Below are positions 8,268 to 16,940 of a stretch of 64,000 nt of DNA, piece after piece; position 1 is the stretch's first letter, and each line of letters opens with the position of its first letter. The DNA lies in NCBI GenBank assembly GCA_964635015.1, contig CAZWMS010000003.1, positions 1 to 64,000 on the forward strand, given 5' to 3'. Below the pieces are notes generated by a model. That model saw nothing but the letters and a program-made list of their open reading frames with translations. It was not told where the DNA came from and made no database searches. Both the position numbers and the translations under genes were made by a program. The stretch is from CAJWPI01 sp964635015. Its GTDB lineage: Bacteria > Pseudomonadota > Gammaproteobacteria > Magnimaribacterales > Magnimaribacteraceae.

Positions 8268-8288
8268 TTTGTATCTCCTAATGTAATA

Positions 8289-8322
8289 ATTTAGGTGTAT
8301 TAGTCAAGTATAACACCTAAAT
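8289..8322. repeat. 10-bp perfect inverted repeat between tolC and thiC
   Basis: ATTTAGGTGT (8289-8298) and ACACCTAAAT (8313-8322) are perfect inverted arms separated by 14 bp. The repeat lies 22-55 bp ahead of the tolC start on the minus strand. Arm spacing fits a dimeric regulator site, or a hairpin in the tolC leader. There is no adjacent T-run, so it is not a terminator. Confidence 0.4.
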
Positions 8323-8378
8323 GAAAAGTTCTCTAATTTTTTAAGTTATTTCTAGCTCGCTTAAGTTTTATTCAAAGC

Positions 8379-8384
8379 TATAAT
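8379..8384 (+). promoter_or_regulatory. -10 box (TATAAT) of thiC
   Basis: A perfect TATAAT lies 22 bases ahead of the thiC ATG; the -35 region is weak. Transcription should begin near 8391, leaving a leader of about 16 bases that holds AAGAAGGAA. This leaves no room for a TPP riboswitch. Confidence 0.5.
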
Positions 8385-8406
8385 ATCTAAAAGAAGAAGG
8401 AAATGT

Positions 8407-10302
8407 ATGGAAAGAAAAGTGGTTAAAGTAATTCACAAGATTCCTAAGAAGAGTGATAAAAAGACTTTAGAGCCCTTCCCGGCTTCAAGGAAAGTCTATG
8501 TTAAAGGTTCCAAGCCAGATATTAAAGTTCCAATGAGAGAAGTGGTACAAACCCCAACACAAACAAAAGAAGGTGAAGAAATAAATCCCCCTATTCTTAT
8601 TTACGATACTTCAGGTCCTTATACTGATCCAAATTCAGAAATAGATTTATCGAAAGGGTTAGTTCCCTTAAGAACTAATTGGATAGAAAAAAGAAAAGAT
8701 ACGGAGATTCTAACTGAGAGGACTTCAACTTTTGCTAAACAACTAGATATTTCTAGAGAATTAAAATCCCTTACTTACCCTAATTTACCCCAACCAAGGA
8801 AGGCTAAACAAGGAAATAATGTTAGTCAAATGCACTATGCTAGGAAAGGGATTATTACCCCCGAAATGGAATACATAGCTTTAAGAGAGAATCAGGGCTT
8901 AGAACAAGCAAGACAAAGAGGTTTGCTAGATAATTTTCATAAAGGAGAATCTTTCGGAGCCATGTTACCCAGTGAATTTACTCCTGAGTTTGTTAGAGAA
9001 GAAGTTGCAAGGGGAAGGGCAATTATACCTTCTAATATTAATCACCCAGAGTCTGAACCCATGATTATAGGAAGGAATTTTAAGATTAAAGTTAATTCTA
9101 ACATCGGCAATTCTGCTATAACTTCATCAATAGAAGAAGAAGTTCATAAGATGACTTGGTCAACAAGGTGGGGTGCAGATACCGTTATGGATTTGTCCAC
9201 AGGAAAGCACATTCATCAAACAAGAGAATGGATAATTAGAAACTCACCTGTGCCAATAGGAACTGTACCCATATATCAAGCCCTAGAAAAAGTTGGAGGA
9301 GTAGCAGAAGATCTTACTTGGGAAATTTATAAGGACACTCTTATAGAGCAAGCTGAACAAGGGGTAGATTATTTTACAATTCATGCAGGAGTGCTTTTAA
9401 GATATATACCTACTACTGCTACCAGACTAACAGGAATAGTCTCTAGAGGTGGCTCAATTATGGCAAAGTGGTGTTTAGCACACCATAAGGAAAATTTTCT
9501 TTATGAATACTTCGAAGAAATATGTGAAATTATGAAGACATATGATGTATCTTTTTCCTTAGGAGATGGACTTAGACCGGGGTCAATAGCAGATGCAAAT
9601 GACAAGGCTCAATTTTCTGAATTGGAAACTCTTGGGGAGCTAACCCAAAAAGCATGGGAACATGATGTACAAGTAATGGTTGAGGGACCAGGGCATGTTT
9701 CTATGCAGATGATAAAAGAGAACATGGATAAACAGCTGGAAAAATGTGATGAGGCACCTTTTTATACTCTTGGACCCCTGACTACTGATATAGCACCAGC
9801 ATATGATCACATAACCTCTGCCATAGGTGCCGCTATGATAGGTTGGTATGGGTGTGCAATGCTTTGTTATGTTACCCCAAAAGAACATTTAGGTCTGCCC
9901 AATAAAGAGGATGTAAAACAAGGTTTAATTGCTTATAAAATTGCTGCTCATGCTGGTGATCTTGCTAAGGGTCATCCAGCTGCACAGATAAGAGATAACA
10001 CTTTATCAAAGGCAAGATTTGAATTTAGATGGGAGGATCAATTTAATTTGGGTCTTGATCCAGAAACTGCAAAGTCATTTCACGATGAAACCTTGCCAAA
10101 AGATTCAGCCAAAGTTGCTCATTTTTGTTCGATGTGTGGACCCAAGTTCTGTTCTATGAAAATAAGTCAGGAAGTAAGAGATTTTGCAAAAAAAAATGAT
10201 AAGATTACTTACACTACTCAACAAGAAGAGATTGAAAAGGGTCTTCAGGATAAAGCAAAAGAGTTTAAGGCAAAAGGCGCAATAATTTATCGGAAGATTT
10301 AA
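8407..10302 (+). CDS. thiC: phosphomethylpyrimidine synthase (HMP-P synthase)
   Basis: Radical-SAM enzyme that rearranges 5-aminoimidazole ribotide to the HMP-phosphate half of thiamine. The 631-residue length and N-terminal region (FPASRKVYVKGS) match the proteobacterial form. The core has NSNIGNSAI, WGADTVMDLSTGKHIHQTREWI and RGGSIMAKWCLAHHKENFLYEYF. The C-terminal tail binds the cluster through Cys574-x2-Cys577-x4-Cys582 in CSMCGPKFC. No other thiamine gene lies in the window. The upstream spacer shows none of the conserved TPP-riboswitch elements (CTGAGA; ACCTGATCTGGATAATGCCAG), which is unusual for thiC. Confidence 0.97.
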   Translation: MERKVVKVIHKIPKKSDKKTLEPFPASRKVYVKGSKPDIKVPMREVVQTPTQTKEGEEINPPILIYDTSGPYTDPNSEIDLSKGLVPLRTNWIEKRKDTEILTERTSTFAKQLDISRELKSLTYPNLPQPRKAKQGNNVSQMHYARKGIITPEMEYIALRENQGLEQARQRGLLDNFHKGESFGAMLPSEFTPEFVREEVARGRAIIPSNINHPESEPMIIGRNFKIKVNSNIGNSAITSSIEEEVHKMTWSTRWGADTVMDLSTGKHIHQTREWIIRNSPVPIGTVPIYQALEKVGGVAEDLTWEIYKDTLIEQAEQGVDYFTIHAGVLLRYIPTTATRLTGIVSRGGSIMAKWCLAHHKENFLYEYFEEICEIMKTYDVSFSLGDGLRPGSIADANDKAQFSELETLGELTQKAWEHDVQVMVEGPGHVSMQMIKENMDKQLEKCDEAPFYTLGPLTTDIAPAYDHITSAIGAAMIGWYGCAMLCYVTPKEHLGLPNKEDVKQGLIAYKIAAHAGDLAKGHPAAQIRDNTLSKARFEFRWEDQFNLGLDPETAKSFHDETLPKDSAKVAHFCSMCGPKFCSMKISQEVRDFAKKNDKITYTTQQEEIEKGLQDKAKEFKAKGAIIYRKI

Positions 10303-10320
10303 TTAAATTAAGGAGGCAAT

Positions 10321-10803
10321 ATGACGATAAAAGTAGGGGATAAGATACCCCAAGTTACTCTTTCAACAATGACTGAAGAAGGACCAAAACCAGTAGATTT
10401 AGGGGAATTATGCGAAGGGAAAAAAGTGGTTTTATTTGCAGTACCAGGTGCATTCACGCCAACTTGTAGTGCACAACACTTACCCGGCTATATCACTAAC
10501 TCTTCTGCGTTAAAAGAAAAAGGGGCAGATGTGATTGCTTGTGTATCTGTAAACGATGCCTTTGTAATGGCAGCTTGGGGAAAAGACAGGAATTCAGGAG
10601 ATAATGTTTTGATGTTGGCTGATGGAAACGGTGAATTTACAGCTGCAGTTGGATTAGAAATGGATGGAAAGGCTTTTGGTCTAGGAACTAGATCACAAAG
10701 GTATGCAATGGTTATTGATTCTGGTGTAGTTACTACCTTGAATGTTGAACCAGGTCCCTCACTAGATGTAAGCTCTAGCGAAAGTATTTTAAATTCTCTT
10801 TAA
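10321..10803 (+). CDS. peroxiredoxin, Prx5 type
   Basis: Thiol peroxidase that reduces hydrogen peroxide or organic peroxides. The 160-residue protein has the Prx5-type active site VPGAFTPTCSAQHLPGY, with peroxidatic Cys49, and the later Arg in GLGTRSQRYAMVID. Other cysteines are at 31 and 74; which one resolves the sulfenate, or whether glutathione/glutaredoxin does, cannot be told. AAGGAGG precedes the ATG at ideal spacing. It follows thiC by 18 bp and precedes the P450 gene by 12 bp, so it may share their transcript. Confidence 0.92.
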   Translation: MTIKVGDKIPQVTLSTMTEEGPKPVDLGELCEGKKVVLFAVPGAFTPTCSAQHLPGYITNSSALKEKGADVIACVSVNDAFVMAAWGKDRNSGDNVLMLADGNGEFTAAVGLEMDGKAFGLGTRSQRYAMVIDSGVVTTLNVEPGPSLDVSSSESILNSL

Positions 10804-10815
10804 ATTAAAAAGTTC

Positions 10816-12054
10816 ATGGATAAGCCAATTTTTAATATAGGGCAGATCTGTGAACTCGATAAATGGGAGACCTTTCAGAAAGGACAACCTCACAATATTT
10901 ACAAGAAACTAAGAGAAGAAGCTCCAATTTATTGGCATGAAGAATCTCTTTCCTTTGAACCAGGGTTTTGGGCCCTGACTAAGCACTCTGATGTTGTAAA
11001 GGTCTCCAAAGATCCAAAAACATTCTCTTCAGCAGTTGGAGGTCACTTAATGACCATGGGAGATCCTGAGAAGACAGATCCTGCAGCAACGGCAGCAATA
11101 ATAGGTAATATGATTGGAATGGATCCTCCAGAACACCAGGTATACAGGAGAATGATTTCACCCAGCTTTACCCCTAGAGTAATAGGAAATATGGAGAGGG
11201 GCATTAGAAAAAAAGTTCGTGAGTTATTAAGTAAAATTTCTATTAAAAAAGAATTTAATTTTGTAACAGAAGTCTCAGAACAATTACCCCTTTGGGTTTT
11301 ATGTGAAATGATGGGAATAAAAGAACAAGAAAGAAAAAAAGTTCTCGACCTAGTCAATAGCCTGACAGATGCTTCTGTTAATCAAGATCCTGAAAAATCC
11401 TTTCAAGTTTGGGTCAATTACATGGAACTTTTTAAAATGGGAAGGGACATGATAGAAGATAGAAGAGCGAATCCAACAGATGACCTGATGAGTATGGTTG
11501 CTAATACAAAAGTGGAAGGAGATGCAATACCTCCTGAGCTTTTAGATGGCTTCTTTCTTCTAATGGTTATTGCAGGGAACGAAACAACTCGAAATACTAT
11601 TTCCGGAGGCTTAATAGCTCTTTGTGATTTCCCAAATGAAAAAAAGAAGTTAATAGAAAACCCCTCTTTAATATCTAATGCTACAGACGAAATGCTAAGG
11701 TGGGTAAGTCCAGTTATTTATTTCAGGAGAACAGCTACAAAGGACACTAAAATTAGAGGACAAGAAATCAAGAAAGGGGATAAGGTGATTATGTGGTATG
11801 GAGCTGCTAATAGAGATGAAGAAGTTTTTAAAGATGCTCATAAATTTAAAGTAGACAGAGTTGAAGCAAAGAAACATCTAGCATTTGGAGCAGGAGAACA
11901 TCTTTGTTTGGGAAATAGATTAGGTCATATGCAAATAAGAGTTCTCTTTGAAGAATTACTTTCTACATATCCAGATATAGAAGTAGTTTCTGAAGCTAGT
12001 AGAGTCCCCTCAAATTTCTTAGATGCTATTTCACATCTTCAAGTAAGAATTTAA
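10816..12054 (+). CDS. cytochrome P450 (CYP125/142/124-like)
   Basis: Soluble bacterial haem monooxygenase that needs an external ferredoxin and reductase. The haem loop is FGAGEHLCLG with thiolate ligand Cys364. The oxygen-binding I-helix reads AGNETTR (253-259) and the ExxR pair is Glu292/Arg295. GMDPPEHQVYRRMISPSFTPR is the C-helix region of class I bacterial P450s. The I-helix spelling NETTR and the PPEH...R pattern recall CYP125, CYP142 and CYP124, which oxidise sterol side chains or methyl-branched lipids. That resemblance is from memory and does not prove the substrate. No redox partner is encoded nearby. It is first of four tightly packed genes up to 14648. Confidence 0.92.
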   Translation: MDKPIFNIGQICELDKWETFQKGQPHNIYKKLREEAPIYWHEESLSFEPGFWALTKHSDVVKVSKDPKTFSSAVGGHLMTMGDPEKTDPAATAAIIGNMIGMDPPEHQVYRRMISPSFTPRVIGNMERGIRKKVRELLSKISIKKEFNFVTEVSEQLPLWVLCEMMGIKEQERKKVLDLVNSLTDASVNQDPEKSFQVWVNYMELFKMGRDMIEDRRANPTDDLMSMVANTKVEGDAIPPELLDGFFLLMVIAGNETTRNTISGGLIALCDFPNEKKKLIENPSLISNATDEMLRWVSPVIYFRRTATKDTKIRGQEIKKGDKVIMWYGAANRDEEVFKDAHKFKVDRVEAKKHLAFGAGEHLCLGNRLGHMQIRVLFEELLSTYPDIEVVSEASRVPSNFLDAISHLQVRI

Positions 12055-12065
12055 AGAGGCTTACA

Positions 12066-13172
12066 ATGTTAACAAAGGCAGATGATTATCCAATTCATCA
12101 ATTATCGCTTCCCATTTCAGAGGTAGGATCTGACAGGAATTTCTATGACCGTTATTTTTTTAATGGCTATAACAAAGAAGGGGACATTTTTTTTGCTGTA
12201 GCTTTGTGCGTTTATCCAAACCTAAATATTATGGATGGATCCTTTGTTGTTGTAAGAAATGGTATTCAACATAATTGCAGGTATTCCAGAGTTATGGGCC
12301 TAGAAAGGATGGACACCAAAGTTGGCTCTTTAGAAGTAAAAGTTTTAGAGCCCCTACATAAATTACAAATCTTAGTTGATGATAAGGGAGCAAATATATC
12401 TGCAGATCTTACATTTGAAGGAAGATTTGAAGCCATTCAAGAACCAAAAATGATTTTAAATAATGGACCTAGGGTGGTTATGGATGCAACTAGATTAACC
12501 CAACAGGGGTTTTGGTCTGGGAATTTAAGATTATTAGATGAAGAAATAAAACTAGAAAACCAATTAGTTTATGGAACCAGAGATCGTTCTTGGGGAATAA
12601 GACCAGTAGGTAAACCAGATAGCCAACCTGTTGCTCCTTATGAAATTCCTCAATTTTATTGGCTTTGGTGTCCAGCAAATTTTGATAATTTTAGTACACA
12701 TATGTACTTTGTAGATGATGCAAAAGGTAAATCAATAAATTCTCATTCAGTTATCCAAGGTACACAGTACTCCGAGACTTTGCTATTAGAAAATTTAACA
12801 AAGGAAGTTTCTTATGTTTCTGAATCAAGGAGAGTAGAGAGAGCTGAATTTACTACTCACAAAGGAGATGGGGAAAGTATCAAGGTAACAATAAAGCCCA
12901 AATTTAATATTTATATGTGTGGCTTGGGATATATGCATCCTGAATGGGGACACGGTCAATTTAAAGGAGAAAATGAAAGCTCATACGATACTTATGATTT
13001 GAAGGAAGATCCTCATGACCCCCCTTTTCTGCACATACAAGGAATTAGTGACATAACTTATACTGATAAAAAAGCTTCATTTTTTGGAACTGGGGTCTTG
13101 GAGCAGTTATTTATAGGACCACATAAGCCAAGTGGTTTTGAAGATCTTTTGGATCGCCCAAAGAAGTCATAA
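12066..13172 (+). CDS. uncharacterised protein in the P450/kinase cluster
   Basis: I do not recognise a characterised family with confidence. The 368-residue protein has no signal peptide or membrane segment. It looks beta-rich throughout, with many aromatic residues (YEIPQFYWLWCPANFD, THMYFVDDAKGKS) and a mid-protein TRDRSWGIRPVG. That layout of two beta domains around a W-rich core recalls AttH/CrtC-type lipocalin-like hydratases and DUF7064/7065 proteins found beside P450s, but I cannot confirm this by eye. It starts 11 bp after the P450 gene and ends 2 bp before the kinase-like gene, so it is probably part of the same pathway. Confidence 0.6.
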   Translation: MLTKADDYPIHQLSLPISEVGSDRNFYDRYFFNGYNKEGDIFFAVALCVYPNLNIMDGSFVVVRNGIQHNCRYSRVMGLERMDTKVGSLEVKVLEPLHKLQILVDDKGANISADLTFEGRFEAIQEPKMILNNGPRVVMDATRLTQQGFWSGNLRLLDEEIKLENQLVYGTRDRSWGIRPVGKPDSQPVAPYEIPQFYWLWCPANFDNFSTHMYFVDDAKGKSINSHSVIQGTQYSETLLLENLTKEVSYVSESRRVERAEFTTHKGDGESIKVTIKPKFNIYMCGLGYMHPEWGHGQFKGENESSYDTYDLKEDPHDPPFLHIQGISDITYTDKKASFFGTGVLEQLFIGPHKPSGFEDLLDRPKKS

Positions 13173-13174
13173 TC

Positions 13175-14197
13175 ATGTCAGCAATTGAACCAGAATCAGG
13201 TAAAGAGTTTGCTTCTTATCTTTCTAAACGATTAAAAAAAAACCTAATCTGCAAAGATATTCAAAGGATTTTTGGTGGAGCATCTAGAGAAACATACAAA
13301 GTAAAACTTTATGAAAAAGAGGTAGATAAATATTTAAATGTTATTTATCGCAAATCACAAGAAAGCTCATTAATAGAGACAGATCAAGAAACTGAGTATC
13401 TTGCTTACCAAGCTTTTCAAAATTCCCATGTTCCCGTTCCTAAATTAATAGTTTTGGAAAAATCCTCTAAGCCTCTTGGAGCCCCCTTTTTGGTGATGGA
13501 GGAATTATCAGGTCAATCTTATAATCCTTTTGATAAAGATGCCTATAAACCGTATCAAAAAGAAATAGGAGAACAATTTTGGTCTATATTGGGAAAGATA
13601 TCTTCTACTAACATAAGCAAGAAAGGGCTAGATAAAAAATTTGATGTTCCTTCTCCAGAAAAATTGTGGAAAAAAGAATTAGATTATTGGGTTAGTGTTA
13701 TAAGAAGTGATTCTATGGGGGTTGAACCAATTTTGGAAGCAGCGATTAGACAGTTGTATCGATCTCCACCCTCTAAACCTGAAAGAATAGGCTTAATTCA
13801 TGGGGATTATAGAAATGGCAATTTCTTAATAGATAAAGACACAATTACAGGTATTTTAGATTGGGAAATGGCCCATTTAGGAGATCCTCTGGAGGACCTT
13901 GCATGGGCTCTGTCACCAATCTGGTGTTGGGAAGAAAATTTAAGACCTGCTTACCTTATTAGTAGAGATGAAGGTTTGGATATATGGAAAAGGAATAGCA
14001 AAATAGATATTAATGAAGATTCGTTGACTTGGTGGGAGTTATTTGCTTGTGTTAAAGGTATGGCTATTTGGATTTCAGCAGGAAATGAATTTCTTAAAGG
14101 AAAAAACACTGACCCTGTGAATTTGTTTTCAGCTTGGGTTCCTGGTGATATTCATACCGAGATTATCCTAAATCTTATGGAGTCAAGAGTAAACTAG
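13175..14197 (+). CDS. APH-family phosphotransferase (ACAD10/11-, LvaA-like)
   Basis: Kinase of the aminoglycoside-phosphotransferase fold. The Brenner motif LIHGDYRNGNFLID supplies catalytic Asp and the Mg-binding Asn, and GILDWEMAHLGDPLEDLAW holds the metal-binding Asp and the typical HLGDP stretch. This wording is that of the phosphotransferase domain of ACAD10/ACAD11 and of bacterial LvaA, which phosphorylate hydroxyacyl-CoA esters, rather than of antibiotic kinases. It is packed between the unknown gene (2 bp) and a small helical protein (1 bp). Antibiotic resistance is an unlikely role here. Confidence 0.8.
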   Translation: MSAIEPESGKEFASYLSKRLKKNLICKDIQRIFGGASRETYKVKLYEKEVDKYLNVIYRKSQESSLIETDQETEYLAYQAFQNSHVPVPKLIVLEKSSKPLGAPFLVMEELSGQSYNPFDKDAYKPYQKEIGEQFWSILGKISSTNISKKGLDKKFDVPSPEKLWKKELDYWVSVIRSDSMGVEPILEAAIRQLYRSPPSKPERIGLIHGDYRNGNFLIDKDTITGILDWEMAHLGDPLEDLAWALSPIWCWEENLRPAYLISRDEGLDIWKRNSKIDINEDSLTWWELFACVKGMAIWISAGNEFLKGKNTDPVNLFSAWVPGDIHTEIILNLMESRVN

Positions 14198-14198
14198 G

Positions 14199-14648
14199 AT
14201 GAAACCTTCAGTCAATATCAGCCTAAGCATACTTGCGCAGGAGTTAGTTCAAAGAGTTGTACCATTTTTAAATGATGATTATGAGAGATCAAGACTTAGT
14301 TCTTGGGCGGGTTTACTTATCTTGGCTTCCTTTGATATAGAGAGGTCCCCCAATTGTTTAGAAGAACAAAATCAACTTATGAGAGATTGGTTAACAAAAT
14401 TTCTGAAGAAAGTTGAAGAAGATGGTCTTAAGAGAAAGATCAAAAGCAACTGTACATTAGATAAAATAAATACGAACCTTGAAAGCTTAGAGATTAAGAA
14501 CCAGGCTTTACTATTAACGCTTGTTGAAACACAAGAATATTTTGAAGAAAAATCAGAAAAAGAAGCTTTAATTGAGTGCTGGAAACTGCTTAGAAGAATA
14601 CATAATTACAGAAAGGTAAGTCATTTATTACCACTCTTAAAAGGTTAA
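14199..14648 (+). CDS. small helical protein, possible partner of the APH-like kinase
   Basis: A 149-residue hypothetical protein, predicted all-helical from its heptad-like hydrophobic pattern (SILAQELVQRVVPFL, WAGLLILASFDIE). It has no signal peptide and no obvious catalytic motif. It begins one base after the kinase stop, so translation is probably coupled. In characterised and predicted APH-like kinase operons a small helical protein (LvaB, DUF6285) often follows the kinase and is needed for its activity. The N-terminal helix pattern here is similar, but the homology is not certain. Confidence 0.55.
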   Translation: MKPSVNISLSILAQELVQRVVPFLNDDYERSRLSSWAGLLILASFDIERSPNCLEEQNQLMRDWLTKFLKKVEEDGLKRKIKSNCTLDKINTNLESLEIKNQALLLTLVETQEYFEEKSEKEALIECWKLLRRIHNYRKVSHLLPLLKG

Positions 14649-14824
14649 AATTATATTATTAATAAATGTAACTAACTTTAAAGCAAAAAAAGATCTCACT
14701 ATTTTTTAAGAGAAAAACTTAGGATCTGGGGTAGGTATTTTTATTAGCAGCTGAACATAAGGACTTGGAAAGAAATCATAGATACAAAAATAAAACCAAT
14801 AGCCCTGTCTCCATTTCTCTTGGC

Positions 14825-14863
14825 TCTAGAATTCCTTTTGAAATCTCGTGGTCCAATTCTAGA
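14825..14863. repeat. 9-bp perfect inverted repeat
   Basis: TCTAGAATT (14825-14833) and AATTCTAGA (14855-14863) form perfect arms around 21 bases. It stands alone in the spacer before parE with no T-run. Its role is unknown: a structured leader, a protein site or chance. Confidence 0.35.
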
Positions 14864-15033
14864 TTTACGCTTTTCTTGTAGAGATGTTTCTGTCATTTTT
14901 ATATATTTATTTCTTTTTGTAGATAAAAGATTAAAAATTATTATATCATTGATATTTATATATATATATAAAATATATGAATATATATTAAAAAACCCCT
15001 TATATTTTTAGAATTACTAATGACCAAAAGTTG

Positions 15034-15039
15034 TATAAT
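15034..15039 (+). promoter_or_regulatory. -10 box (TATAAT) of parE
   Basis: A perfect TATAAT ends 14 bases before the parE ATG. Transcription would start near 15046, leaving a leader of about eight bases without a purine-rich ribosome-binding site (AAAACCTTC precedes the ATG). The -35 region is weak. Confidence 0.45.
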
Positions 15040-15053
15040 GATCTAAAACCTTC

Positions 15054-16940
15054 ATGGTTAAAGAATACAACGCAGAATCCATTGAAGTCCTGTCAGGATT
15101 AGAGCCTGTTCGAAAGCGTCCAGGCATGTATACAGATACTTCCAGACCAAATCACCTTGTACTTGAAGTAGTAGACAATAGTGTTGATGAAGCAATTTCC
15201 GGGTATGCTACAGAAATACTAGTTGTACTGCATAAAGATAGTTCTGTCAGTGTTTCTGATGATGGGAGAGGAATGCCTGTAGATATTCATCCTGAAGAGG
15301 GCATTCCAGGTATAGAGCTAATTTTTAGTAGATTACATGCTGGGGCTAAATTTTCTAATGAAGATTATAAATTTTCTGGAGGATTGCATGGTGTAGGAGT
15401 TTCTGTAGTAAACGCCTTATCAAAGACCTTGAGTGCAGAGGTAAAGAGAGGGGGGAAAAAATATCATATTGCCTTCAAAGATAGTGAAAAGATTAAAGAG
15501 TTAGAGTCTATTGATTCTGTAGGTAAGAAAAATACTGGTACTAAGGTTACTTTTTTACCCGATCCAAATTATTTCGATACTCCAAAAATATCAACTTCCC
15601 ATCTTATGGCAACTTTAAAAGCTAAGGCAGTCCTTTCTCCAGGATTAACCATCATTTTTAAAGATGAAAACTCTGGAGATTCAGAGACTTGGTGTTTTAA
15701 AGAAGGTTTGGCAGCTTATTTGATTGATTGTAATAAAGGGGGAGATCTTGTCCCAAATGAACCTTTTGAAGGAGAATACTTGTCAAATGAAGGAGGTTTA
15801 ACTTGGGCTCTTCAGTGGGCTCAGGAGCTTGATGAACCAGTTTCTGAAAGTTATGTTAATTTAATCCCCACCCCTCAAGGAGGTACTCATGTAAATGGTC
15901 TTAAAGGAGGTCTAACTGAGGCTTTAAAAGAATTTTGCGATTTTAGGAATTTAATCCCAAGAGGAGTGAAATTGATCTCTGAAGATGTTTGGTTAAACTG
16001 TAGTTGGATACTTTCTGCCAAGGCTAAAAACCCTCAATTTACTGGGCAAACAAAGGAAAGGTTATCTTCAAAAGATTTTTCAAGTTTTGCTTCTGCTATT
16101 ATTAAGGATGCCTTTAGTCTCTGGCTTAATAAGCATACAGGTGAAGGAGAAGAAATAGCTTTGCTTTCTATTGCAAATGCACAGGAAAGACAAAAAGCAA
16201 GTAAGAAGGTAAAAAGAAAAAAGATAACAGCAGGTCCTGCTCTCCCAGGAAAGCTAGCAGATTGCACGATTGATGATGTTGAGTCGGGCGAATTGTTCTT
16301 GGTTGAAGGTGAATCAGCTGGTGGTTCAGCAAAACAAGCTAGAAATAAAAGTTTTCAGGCTGTAATGCCTTTGAGAGGGAAAATTCTAAATACTTGGGAA
16401 GTTGATACAGGTGAAGTATTAGGGTCTCAAGAAGTGCATGACATTTCAGTTGCCATAGGTGTTGAACCAGGAAGTAAAGAACTTGGAAGTCTACGCTATG
16501 GGAAGATTTGTATCTTAGCCGATGCTGATCCTGATGGCTTACATATAGCAACTTTATTGTCAGCTCTTTTTCTTAAGCATTTTAGACTTTTAGTTGAAGA
16601 TGGCAGGGTTTATGTAGCAATGCCACCTCTATATAGAATAGATCAAGGCAAAGAAGTCTATTATGTACAAGATGATAAAGAGCGAGACAAACTTATCGAG
16701 AAACTAAAAAAATCTAACAAGAGAGCAAAAATAGATATACAGAGATTTAAGGGGCTAGGAGAGATGAATGCCTCTCAATTAAGAGAGTCTACAATGCAAC
16801 CCAATTCAAGAAGGTTGGTAAAACTAACGGTCAAGTCTGGAGATAAATCTTCTGTAGTTCTTGATATGTTGCTTTCCAAGAAAAAATCTCATGAAAGAAA
16901 AATATGGCTAGAAGATAAAGGAAATTTAGCTAATGTCTAA
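15054..16940 (+). CDS. parE: DNA topoisomerase IV subunit B
   Basis: ATPase subunit of topoisomerase IV, which decatenates daughter chromosomes. Residues 1-220 form the GHKL ATPase (VLEVVDNSVDEA, DDGRGMPVD, GGLHGVGVSVVNALS). The TOPRIM domain shows VEGESAGGSAKQARN and ILADADPDGLHI. ParE rather than GyrB is indicated by 628 residues and by the ILNTWEVDTGEVLGSQEVHDISVAIG stretch. Its 3' end overlaps parC by 8 bp, so the two subunits are translationally coupled. The start has no visible Shine-Dalgarno sequence. Confidence 0.96.
   Translation: MVKEYNAESIEVLSGLEPVRKRPGMYTDTSRPNHLVLEVVDNSVDEAISGYATEILVVLHKDSSVSVSDDGRGMPVDIHPEEGIPGIELIFSRLHAGAKFSNEDYKFSGGLHGVGVSVVNALSKTLSAEVKRGGKKYHIAFKDSEKIKELESIDSVGKKNTGTKVTFLPDPNYFDTPKISTSHLMATLKAKAVLSPGLTIIFKDENSGDSETWCFKEGLAAYLIDCNKGGDLVPNEPFEGEYLSNEGGLTWALQWAQELDEPVSESYVNLIPTPQGGTHVNGLKGGLTEALKEFCDFRNLIPRGVKLISEDVWLNCSWILSAKAKNPQFTGQTKERLSSKDFSSFASAIIKDAFSLWLNKHTGEGEEIALLSIANAQERQKASKKVKRKKITAGPALPGKLADCTIDDVESGELFLVEGESAGGSAKQARNKSFQAVMPLRGKILNTWEVDTGEVLGSQEVHDISVAIGVEPGSKELGSLRYGKICILADADPDGLHIATLLSALFLKHFRLLVEDGRVYVAMPPLYRIDQGKEVYYVQDDKERDKLIEKLKKSNKRAKIDIQRFKGLGEMNASQLRESTMQPNSRRLVKLTVKSGDKSSVVLDMLLSKKKSHERKIWLEDKGNLANV

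Larger units (their letters stand above)
14649..15053. other. 405-bp non-coding, very AT-rich spacer before parE
   Basis: I see no convincing gene. The one open frame (14820-15011) is a low-complexity translation of AT-rich DNA with no ribosome-binding site. The spacer holds an inverted repeat (14825-14863), a run of alternating TA tracts (about 14930-15000) and the parE -10 box. No tRNA could be folded and no DnaA-box cluster is evident. Confidence 0.6.

Noticed and set aside
13175..14197. Aminoglycoside resistance gene
   Set aside because: The APH fold is present, but the HLGDP wording and gene context fit ACAD10/11- or LvaA-like metabolic kinases; no resistance or mobile genes are near.
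14930..15000. Replication origin at the AT-rich tract
   Set aside because: No DnaA-box cluster (TTATCCACA-like) and no origin-linked genes such as dnaA, dnaN or gidA are nearby.
14820..15011. 63-residue open frame in the spacer before parE
   Set aside because: It is low-complexity translation of AT-rich DNA (runs of Ile, Tyr, Phe), has no ribosome-binding site and crosses the inverted repeat.
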